DNA from: Halobacteriales archaeon QS_9_67_15
GTDB lineage: Archaea; Halobacteriota; Halobacteria; Halobacteriales; Haloarculaceae
Direction of reading: 5' to 3'
Assembly: GCA_003023165.1 (NCBI GenBank)
Contig: PXSD01000028.1
Span: 1-7,226 of the forward strand
Length of the DNA: 7,226 nucleotides
In this document: one piece after another, positions 1-4,144 of the stretch
How the letters are laid out: the number at the start of each line of letters is the position of its first letter
Numbering within the stretch: the first letter of the stretch is position 1
Notes under the pieces: model-generated
Seen by the model: the letters and a program-made list of their open reading frames with translations, nothing else
The model's database searches: none
What the model was told of the DNA's origin: nothing
Position numbers and translations under genes: made by a program

Positions 1-119
1 ACGAGGGCGTCGGCTGTGTCGCGTTCGGCGACTACCGCGTCCGCTTCTGTACGCACTGGAACGTGGACGACGACGACATCGAACGGGCGCTCGACGGGAT
101 CGAACGGGCGGTCGCCTGA
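1..119 (+). CDS. Probable threonine aldolase / beta-eliminating lyase, C-terminal fragment
   Basis: Only the last 38 residues are in the window (reading frame starts at position 3, stop TGA 117-119). The visible tail contains RVRFCTHWNV followed by an acidic helix, DDDDIERALDGIERAVA. This resembles the C-terminal small domain of fold-type I PLP enzymes of the low-specificity L-threonine aldolase group, where a 'VR..TH.dV...D' strand precedes the last helix. Known members cleave L-threonine or L-allo-threonine to glycine and acetaldehyde in the cytoplasm. The PLP lysine and the substrate-binding residues lie outside the window, so the assignment rests on this short tail alone. Another PLP-dependent aminotransferase-like enzyme is possible. 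The gene converges on the small membrane protein gene, with only 10 bases between the two stop codons. Confidence 0.55.
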   Translation, partial: EGVGCVAFGDYRVRFCTHWNVDDDDIERALDGIERAVA

Positions 120-129
120 GCGGCTGGTC

Positions 130-282
130 TTACTGGCGGCCCCGGTTCATGCCTTCTTTGAACCCCTTCGCGGTGCGGCGGAGGAAGAGGTAGACGAGGA
201 AGACGAACCCGACGAGGACGGCGACGATGAAGACGAGGACCGGGTCCGAGAAGAACTCGGAGACCAGTTCGTCCAGAATCAT
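130..282 (-). CDS. 50-residue single-pass membrane protein
   Basis: This short minus-strand gene starts with ATG at 282-280 and stops with TAA at 132-130. The product has 50 residues. It opens with a short acidic amphipathic stretch (MILDELVSEFFSDP, residues 1-14). A long hydrophobic segment rich in Val, Phe and Leu follows (about residues 15-34), and a basic tail comes next (RRTAKGFKEGMNRGRQ, residues 35-50). The acidic N-terminus, one TM helix and positive C-terminus predict the N-terminus outside and the basic tail in the cytoplasm (positive-inside rule). Codon use is typical of the GC-rich neighbours: hydrophobic codons end in C or G, as expected for a real gene. I do not recognise a function. 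The opposite strand at this place reads as a long acidic frame, which is only its shadow. A weak TATA-like stretch (CTCTTTGCA on the minus strand, about 304-312) sits about 26 bases before the start. Confidence 0.72.
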   Translation of the reverse strand: MILDELVSEFFSDPVLVFIVAVLVGFVFLVYLFLRRTAKGFKEGMNRGRQ

Positions 283-407
283 ACGCTCGCCTACCGGGCC
301 GCCGTGCAAAGAGGTTTCGGCACGGATCTGCGCGAACTACCGCCGGCAGACAGTGTTCGCGGCGGCGAGGCGAGCGGTATTCAGAGCGCAATGGGGCGTC
401 GGACAGA

Positions 408-440
408 AGTGACACCCTCCCCGCCCTAAACGGCGGGGTT
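408..440. repeat. GC-rich hairpin resembling an IS200/IS605-type element end
   Basis: A perfect 7-bp stem, CCCCGCC (419-425) with GGCGGGG (432-438), encloses a 6-base loop. It is preceded by GAAGTGACACCCT and followed by a short T run (TTT, 439-441). The wording GACACCCTCCCCGCC...GGCGGGG resembles the subterminal palindromes found at ends of haloarchaeal IS200/IS605 (IS1341-type, tnpB) elements and of small elements derived from them. This comparison is from memory, not from a search. No tnpA or tnpB reading frame is present beside it, so at most one orphan end remains. It could also act as a rho-independent-like terminator. It sits exactly where the AT-rich islet starts. Confidence 0.4.
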
Positions 441-470
441 TAGCGCCTGTAATTTAGATAAAGTAGCGAT

Positions 471-490
471 TTTATAGTACGTGGTATTTA
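471..490 (+). promoter_or_regulatory. Candidate TATA boxes for the lipoprotein gene
   Basis: TTTATAG at 471-477 is a good match to the haloarchaeal TATA-box type and would place transcription start near 500, giving a leader of about 16 bases. A second AT-rich stretch, GTATTTAG (484-491), lies about 28 bases before the ATG and would give a leaderless transcript. Which one is used cannot be decided from sequence. Confidence 0.4.
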
Positions 491-515
491 GCTCACTCTG
501 GCTACATCGGACATT

Positions 516-1067
516 ATGGACCGTCGACAATTCATCGCTGGAACTGGAGTGTTAATAGGTTCTATTTGTGGCTGTGCGAATCCAGATCAGCAAACTATTC
601 GATCGCCTCCGAATACCGAGGCAGATACTGAGGAATTCCAATCTGGCACCACCGAAAACGACTGGAAAACAGAAACTACGAATAATACTAAATTGCCTCC
701 TTGCCCTGATAAACCGGATCCATTACTTCGGGAAAAAGTAAAACGTTTTACTGTTGATTTTGAAATGGCGTATAAGGCTAGAGTAATTCAAGAGAACAAT
801 CTGAATGTTACTTTCGTCCATTTCCCATCCGGAATCGCAGACGACAGAGTAGAGATCACTTCAGAAAAACAAGGATATTATGTCCAATTTCAAGTGGAAC
901 CCGCTTACGGGTATAGACCTGATCCGAATAGAACACAGACTGTTCACGGGGATATCGGTCGATATACTGTCAATTATTACGTGAGCAAAACGCAATTACG
1001 CAGGAAAACTGGAGATCAAGTGGGTAATCTCAATGAGGACTGGAAAGAAGTTCAGTGCCCTAAATAA
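516..1067 (+). CDS. Tat-exported lipoprotein of unknown function
   Basis: The product has 183 residues. The N-terminus has a twin-arginine motif (R3-R4-Q-F), a short hydrophobic stretch (residues 6-17) and a lipobox-like site, ICGC, with the likely lipidated cysteine at residue 20. This is the usual haloarchaeal route: Tat export, then lipid anchoring on the outer face of the membrane. A Thr/Glu/Asn-rich low-complexity linker follows (about 21-60). A folded domain follows (about 68-178), with an N-terminal amphipathic helix (LREKVKRFTVDFEMAYKARV) and beta-rich segments ending in GRYTVNYYVS near 149-158. I recall similar domains in small haloarchaeal lipoproteins but no defined function. The gene is much more AT-rich than its neighbours (about 40% GC counted over 661-720, against 63% over 5281-5340). 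It also uses codons that are rare in the host, such as ATA, TTA and AGA. It lies alone between mobile-element remnants, which suggests horizontal acquisition. Confidence 0.8.
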   Translation: MDRRQFIAGTGVLIGSICGCANPDQQTIRSPPNTEADTEEFQSGTTENDWKTETTNNTKLPPCPDKPDPLLREKVKRFTVDFEMAYKARVIQENNLNVTFVHFPSGIADDRVEITSEKQGYYVQFQVEPAYGYRPDPNRTQTVHGDIGRYTVNYYVSKTQLRRKTGDQVGNLNEDWKEVQCPK

Positions 1068-1106
1068 TAAATATAGTGAGTCACAGAGAATTTAGGTGTA
1101 CTCTGA

Positions 1107-1186
1107 TACGGATTATTGTAGCGATTTACCGGTACGCGCCGCCCCCGGGGTCGGCGCAATCCGGAAATAATCTACAATAATCCGTA
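1107..1186. mobile_element. Palindromic MITE-like element flanked by TA
   Basis: Two perfect 16-base inverted repeats, ATACGGATTATTGTAG (1106-1121) and its complement (1172-1187), bracket a GC-rich core. Further inside, CCGG (1129-1132) faces CCGG (1161-1164) and GCGCCG (1136-1141) faces CGGCGC (1152-1157). The whole element can therefore fold as one long hairpin. The repeats include a TA dinucleotide at each edge (1107-1108 and 1185-1186). That matches the TA target duplication of the IS630/Tc1/mariner group and leaves a 76-base body (1109-1184). It encodes nothing and lies 15 bases before an IS630-type transposase remnant, so it may be a non-autonomous derivative of that family. The palindrome is seen directly; the family assignment is inference. 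Confidence 0.6.
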
Positions 1187-1201
1187 TGAGTTGGTGGAAC
1201 G

Positions 1202-1409
1202 ATGACTGGGCGGGAAGACAGAGATTGTCCGTCACCTCAGTCGGGACGGTCTCGACCGCTTGCTCACGGAAACTGATGACGAGAAGGTGAGTAAGCGACT
1301 CACCTTCGTCAAACGGCTCTACGGGGGTGCAACACTCGAAGATGCAGCTGACGATGTCGGGATGTCTTGATCAACCGGGAGCCGCTGGGCTAAGCTCTGG
1401 AATAATCCG
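1202..1409 (+). pseudogene. IS630-family transposase N-terminal remnant (frameshifted, stop, truncated)
   Basis: Read from ATG 1202 the start is MTGR. After one extra G in the run GGGCGGG (1208-1214), the frame continues from AAG at 1215 as KTEIVRHLSRDGL, then EKVSKRLTFVKRLYGGATL and EDAADDVGMS. A stop TGA follows at 1368-1370 where an Arg codon is expected, and the frame goes on as STGSRWAKLWN. This is the N-terminal helix-turn-helix region typical of haloarchaeal IS630-family transposases. The catalytic DDE domain is absent: homology appears to end near 1403. At least three lesions (a +1 frameshift, a nonsense codon and a 3' truncation) show it is dead. The last bases, AATAATCCG (1401-1409), repeat the outer end of the nearby palindromic element. 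The family identification is from recalled protein motifs. Confidence 0.7.
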
Positions 1410-1459
1410 CCGTTCAGGTGATAAGACTGATACCACAGCGGTGCAAAGCGAGATGTGAT

Positions 1460-2101
1460 ATGTCGCTGCTGCCCTCCAAGCCCGACATTACCGCGGCCAA
1501 GGACGCGGAGCCGCGGGTGGTCGGCGTCGAGAGCGACGACGCCGACGACCTGCTCTCTGCGCTCTCCTCGGAGACCGCGCGCCACCTCCTCGGGGAGCTC
1601 CACGACGACCCAGCACCGCCCGGCGAGCTCGCCGACCGCATCGGCACCTCGCTCCAGAACGCCCAGTACCACCTCGAGAACCTCCAAGAGGCCGGCGCCG
1701 TCGAAGTCGTCGACACCGCCTACTCACAGAAGGGACGCGAGATGGACGTGTACGCACCCGCCGACCAGCCGCTGGTCATCTTCGCCGGCGACGAGGAGAA
1801 GTCGACCAGCATCCGTACCGCGCTCACCCGACTGCTCGGCGCCGTCGGCCTCCTCGCCGTCGTCAGCGTCCTCGTTCAAGCGCTTTCGGGCGAGGACGTC
1901 CTCCCCTCGCTCGGCGGTGCCGACGGTGCCGCGAGCGACGGCGCGGCCGCGGCCGCGCGGACGCCGACACCGGTCCCCGACGCCGGGGCCGCAGACGCGG
2001 CTACCAGCGTCGCCAGTGGCCTCGGTCCGGGCGCCTTCTTCTTCCTCGGCGGTGCCGCCGTTCTGGTCGGCGGGTTCCTCGTCTGGTACGCGACGCAGTA
2101 G
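1460..2101 (+). CDS. Membrane-anchored winged-helix (ArsR-like) transcriptional regulator
   Basis: The product has 213 residues from ATG 1460. A GTG at 1418 in the same frame would add 14 basic, Cys-containing residues overlapping transposon debris, so the ATG is preferred. Residues about 26-100 form a winged helix-turn-helix: DADDLLSALSSETARHLLGEL (first helix), PPGELADRIGTSLQNAQYHL (HTH), LQEAGAVEVVDT, and a wing carrying QKGREMDVYAP. The pattern ('LS...R..L..L...P....ELA......Q.....L..L..AG') is that of haloarchaeal ArsR/HTH_20-type regulators. Two hydrophobic segments follow, about 122-142 and 189-212. They are joined by an Ala/Gly/Pro-rich, Thr-containing linker (about 143-188) that probably lies outside the cell. 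The protein ends at YATQ. The layout predicts DNA binding at the inner face of the membrane. No ligand-binding domain or metal-binding Cys cluster is visible, and targets are unknown. The likely promoter region is occupied by IS630 remnants. Confidence 0.82.
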   Translation: MSLLPSKPDITAAKDAEPRVVGVESDDADDLLSALSSETARHLLGELHDDPAPPGELADRIGTSLQNAQYHLENLQEAGAVEVVDTAYSQKGREMDVYAPADQPLVIFAGDEEKSTSIRTALTRLLGAVGLLAVVSVLVQALSGEDVLPSLGGADGAASDGAAAAARTPTPVPDAGAADAATSVASGLGPGAFFFLGGAAVLVGGFLVWYATQ

Positions 2102-2144
2102 GCGCGTCGAGTCACACGGACAGGGCGCTGCAGCGGCGCTGATG

Positions 2145-2162
2145 CTCAAAAATCCCTTTGAG
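2145..2162. terminator. Candidate bidirectional terminator between convergent genes
   Basis: CTCAAA (2145-2150) and TTTGAG (2157-2162) form a 6-bp inverted repeat in the 127-base gap between the convergent regulator and metallophosphoesterase genes. It is AT-rich within a GC-rich region, with a T run shortly after on the plus strand (TTTT, 2176-2179). Archaeal terminators depend mainly on T tracts, so the T-rich stretches matter more than the stem. Confidence 0.3.
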
Positions 2163-2228
2163 TTTCCGGTGGCTACTTTTCCGTCCCCGCCATAGCGACG
2201 AATGCGCGTCGCCCCGCTTCGACTCCCG

Positions 2229-2771
2229 TCACTCCCGCCCGGTGGCGGGGACGTCGAACTCGCTGAAGGCCTCCCCGTTCGGTGCGACGAGCCGGCCAGC
2301 CAGTCCCTCCCCGGCCGGTTCGAGTTCCGCGTGTGCCGGACGGTACCAGCGCGGGTCGGCGTGACTCCCGGGATTCAGGACAGTGGTCGCCCCACCCTGT
2401 CGCACGCCTGGCTCGTGGGAGTGCCCGACCACGACGACGTCTGCTCGCTCCTGCCGCCCGAGGAGCGAGAGCGACGTCTCGTCGTGTTCGTGGCCGTGAA
2501 CGACGACGAACCGAACCCCTGCCCGGTCCACCACCCGCTCCGCTCCCAGCCGCCCACGGACCCCCGCGTCGTCGTTGTTCCCGAAGACCGCGACGAACTC
2601 GCCCTCCTCGTCCGTCTCGCTCCCTGTTTCGGCCTCGAACGCGTCCAGCACCGACTCCGTCGTGAAGTCGCCCGCGTGGACCACCAGTTCTGCCTCGCGG
2701 ACGGCGTCGAGCGTTCGTCCCGTCAGTCGATGCCCGTCGGTGGCGTGGGTGTCCGAGACGACCGTGATCAC
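2229..2771 (-). CDS. YfcE/MJ0936-type metallophosphoesterase
   Basis: The product has 180 residues, starting with GTG at 2771-2769 (MITVVSDTH). A TTG two codons upstream (2777) is possible. The longer frame to 2993 would overlap the divergent transporter gene and is rejected. GTG is favoured because an A/T-rich box (CTTTTCCC on the minus strand, about 2794-2801) lies about 27 bases before it, fitting a leaderless transcript. All calcineurin-like phosphoesterase motifs are present in order: D7-x-H9, G34-D35, G64-N-N-D67, H92-G-H94, G116-H-S-H119 and N133-P-G-S136. They bind a two-metal centre. Length and motif spacing match the YfcE/MJ0936 family of small phosphodiesterases, whose tested members hydrolyse phosphodiesters such as bis-p-nitrophenyl phosphate with Mn2+ or Ni2+. 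The natural substrate is unknown. It is probably cytoplasmic, with no signal or TM segment. It is divergently paired with a metal-efflux gene. Confidence 0.88.
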   Translation of the reverse strand: MITVVSDTHATDGHRLTGRTLDAVREAELVVHAGDFTTESVLDAFEAETGSETDEEGEFVAVFGNNDDAGVRGRLGAERVVDRAGVRFVVVHGHEHDETSLSLLGRQERADVVVVGHSHEPGVRQGGATTVLNPGSHADPRWYRPAHAELEPAGEGLAGRLVAPNGEAFSEFDVPATGRE

Positions 2772-2793
2772 GTTCAAACCGCGGTCCTCGAGC

Positions 2794-2801
2794 GGGAAAA
2801 G
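2794..2801 (-). promoter_or_regulatory. TATA-like box of the metallophosphoesterase gene
   Basis: GGGAAAAG on the plus strand (CTTTTCCC on the minus strand) is the only A/T run in the region and is centred about 27 bases before the GTG start at 2771. It supports that start and a leaderless mRNA. Confidence 0.4.
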
Positions 2802-2820
2802 CGTCGCGAGTCGAACCCAA

Positions 2821-2830
2821 GCGTTTTGAC
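2821..2830 (+). promoter_or_regulatory. TATA-like box of the cation-efflux gene
   Basis: GCGTTTTGAC is centred about 28 bases before the ATG at 2854, giving a leaderless or nearly leaderless transcript. The two divergent boxes (2794-2801 and 2821-2830) are only about 27 bases apart, so polymerase binding at the two promoters may interfere or be co-regulated. Confidence 0.4.
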
Positions 2831-2853
2831 CGGTCCGGTCGACCCACCAGGAA

Positions 2854-3813
2854 ATGGCAGGGAGTCGAGGCGTCGTGGTCGCGGCGCTGTTCGCCAACGG
2901 CGCGATCGCGGTTCTGAAGTTCGGCGGGTTTCTCCTGACCGCGAGTCCGTCGATGCTCTCGGAGACGTACCACTCCATCTCCGACACCGGCAATCAGGTG
3001 TTCCTGCTGATCGGCCTCCGCTTCGGCGGCCGCGAGGCCGACCGGCAACACCCCTTCGGGTACGGGAAGGCGCAGTTCTTCTACTCCTTTCTCGTCTCGA
3101 TATTCCTGTTCGGGATCGCCGGGTGGGAGTCGCTGAAACACGGGTATCACGTCCTCACGCACGGCGGTCGTGAGACCGGCGGCGGCGTCGAGTTCCTCGG
3201 GTTCACCTACGAGCCCGTCGTTGGCTTCGACCTGTTCTACGTCAACGTCGCGGTCCTGCTGGCGGCCATCGTCTTCGAGAGCTACGCGTTCAAGAAGGCC
3301 TACGCCGAGATGCGCCGCCAGATAGCCGAGAACGACTGGGGGGGTCTGCGCGAGGCGTTCCGAAAGACCAGCGACGTGACCACCCTGACCGCACTGACCG
3401 AGGACACCATCGCCCTGCTGGGGCTGATCGTTGCACTCCTCGGGATCACGCTCGCGCGAGTGTTCGACCAACCGCTCTTCGACGCCGCGGGCGCCCTGGT
3501 CATCGGGGTGATGCTGATGGTGTTCGCGCTCGCGCTTGCCTGGGAGAACAAGCGGCTCATCATGGGCGAGAGCCTTCCGAAGGACGAAGAGCAGGAACTC
3601 CGCCGGATCGTCGAGGACTGGGAGGGCGTCGAGGCGGTCGTCGACTTCCGGACCGTCTACTTCGGCCCGGAGAACATCCTCCTCACCGCCGACGTGGCGT
3701 TCGCCGACGGGATCCCGACCGGGGACATGGACCAGCGGATCACCGCTATCGAGGACGCCATCCGCGAAGCCAACGCGAGCGTCGACAAGGTCTACGTCGA
3801 GCCCGAAGTGTAG
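2854..3813 (+). CDS. Cation diffusion facilitator (CDF) metal efflux transporter, ZnT9-like subgroup
   Basis: The product has 319 residues. Six hydrophobic segments lie at about 7-29, 34-56, 73-95, 123-145, 178-200 and 209-231, followed by a soluble C-terminal ferredoxin-like domain (about 241-319). Family hallmarks are SxxxD-like YHSISD in TM2 (H40-x3-D44), the HPFGYGKAQFF segment between TM2 and TM3 (66-76), and D184 in TM5. CDF proteins exchange divalent metal (Zn2+, Mn2+, Co2+, Fe2+) for H+ and work as homodimers in the membrane. The usual TM5 HxxxD reads A180-x3-D184, with Glu183 next to it. The HPFGYG motif together with this TM5 sequence points to the SLC30A9/ZnT9-like branch rather than to classical ZitB/CzcD. 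Metal specificity is therefore uncertain. The loop between TM3 and TM4 (about 96-122) is Gly/His-containing. The gene is transcribed alone, divergently from the metallophosphoesterase. Confidence 0.9.
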   Translation: MAGSRGVVVAALFANGAIAVLKFGGFLLTASPSMLSETYHSISDTGNQVFLLIGLRFGGREADRQHPFGYGKAQFFYSFLVSIFLFGIAGWESLKHGYHVLTHGGRETGGGVEFLGFTYEPVVGFDLFYVNVAVLLAAIVFESYAFKKAYAEMRRQIAENDWGGLREAFRKTSDVTTLTALTEDTIALLGLIVALLGITLARVFDQPLFDAAGALVIGVMLMVFALALAWENKRLIMGESLPKDEEQELRRIVEDWEGVEAVVDFRTVYFGPENILLTADVAFADGIPTGDMDQRITAIEDAIREANASVDKVYVEPEV

Positions 3814-3881
3814 CGCCCGGTAAGTGCCGGCGACCCGCCGCGCTGACGGTGTCCGGATAGGCGACGGAGAGACGCCACTGC

Positions 3882-4060
3882 AAACAGCGTGAAAACCCCG
3901 ACTCGTTCAGTCCCACCTGCTTAGACGGGTGAACCGGCCCTGGGCGGGTGGGACTGAACGGGGCCGTCGGCTCCGGGAAGACGGACGACCCAAGCACCGC
4001 AACGGAGTGAGGAGCGCAGCGAGTCCTTCGACCGGAGCCGACAGGGGTTTTCACCTGTTT
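3882..4060. other. Three-way-junction inverted-repeat element (candidate structured RNA or mobile repeat)
   Basis: Three nested or adjacent perfect stems are visible. P1 pairs AAACAG (3882-3887) with CTGTTT (4055-4060), then, after one bulged C (3888), GTGAAAACCCC (3889-3899) with GGGGTTTTCAC (4044-4054). P2 pairs 3904-3917 (CGTTCAGTCCCACC) with 3947-3960 over a 29-base loop. P3 pairs GTCGGCTCCGG (3966-3976) with CCGGAGCCGAC (4032-4042) and encloses 55 bases that include GAGGAGCGCAGCGAG. Junction strands are short: 3900-3903, 3961-3965 and 4043. The total is 42 base pairs in an element of 179 bases. Similar GTGGGACTGAA... sequences occur in haloarchaeal intergenic regions as far as I recall, but I know no assigned function. 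It lies upstream of the helicase TATA box, so it is not a leader riboswitch of that gene. No clear target duplication flanks it. Confidence 0.6.
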
Positions 4061-4112
4061 CCGACGACCGCAATCTCGTCTCCGAACAGTACCCGCCGCG
4101 CTCGGGCGAGAG

Positions 4113-4120
4113 CTTTTATT
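4113..4120 (+). promoter_or_regulatory. TATA box of the helicase gene
   Basis: CTTTTATT is centred about 28 bases upstream of the GTG at 4145, fitting a leaderless transcript. Together with the shift to acidic composition right after 4145, it decides the start codon. Confidence 0.6.
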
Positions 4121-4144
4121 CGGGCGCGCAAACAGCTACTTACT

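Larger units (their letters stand above)
283..515. other. Intergenic gap with islet boundary
   Basis: No coding region is convincing here. The left half (283 to about 410) is GC-rich and holds the upstream region of the minus-strand small membrane protein gene. At about 408-440 there is a strong GC hairpin, described separately. To its right the base composition drops sharply to AT-rich, and the promoter of the lipoprotein gene lies in this part. The composition shift marks the left edge of the acquired islet. Confidence 0.6.
1068..1459. other. Gene-poor region of mobile-element debris
   Basis: This gap holds the end of the AT-rich islet (to about 1105), a 76-bp palindromic MITE-like element, a disrupted IS630-type transposase remnant, and about 50 bases leading into the next gene. 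No intact coding region was found on either strand. The only open frames crossing the right part are opposite-strand or shifted readings of the regulator gene. Confidence 0.65.
3814..4144. other. Intergenic region dominated by a large folded element
   Basis: There is no convincing coding region. The plus-strand helicase frame is open back to 3929, but that upstream part encodes an Arg-rich, non-acidic sequence unlike haloarchaeal proteins and spans the inverted repeats, so it is not part of the gene. The region holds about 70 plain bases, then the three-way-junction element (3882-4060), then about 50 bases, then the helicase TATA box. Confidence 0.7.

Noticed and set aside
16..429. Plus-strand acidic frame over the small membrane protein gene
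   Set aside because: The Glu/Asp run is the complement of Val/Phe/Leu codons of the membrane helix, and the frame also runs through the end of the aldolase gene in the wrong phase.
2229..2993. Full-length minus-strand start for the metallophosphoesterase at 2993
   Set aside because: The extra 74 residues lie antisense to the start of the CDF gene and precede the promoter; the family begins directly at the (V/I)SDTH strand.
2173..3471. Long minus-strand open frame of about 430 residues over the phosphoesterase and CDF genes
   Set aside because: Shadow frame of GC-rich coding DNA: Arg/Gly-rich low-complexity translation without domain motifs, conflicting with two clear genes.
3904..3960. GGTGGGACTGAACG resembles the GTGGG-TTGAA tail of some haloarchaeal CRISPR repeats
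   Set aside because: It occurs once as an inverted pair, with no regularly spaced direct repeats or spacers and no cas genes.
3882..4060. Known RNA such as tRNA, RNase P RNA, SRP RNA or a leader riboswitch
   Set aside because: No tRNA cloverleaf or conserved RNase P or SRP motifs were seen, and the element precedes rather than follows the downstream promoter.
3929..4144. 72-residue N-terminal extension of the helicase
   Set aside because: It is Arg-rich and non-acidic, spans the inverted-repeat element, and lies upstream of the TATA box at 4113-4120.
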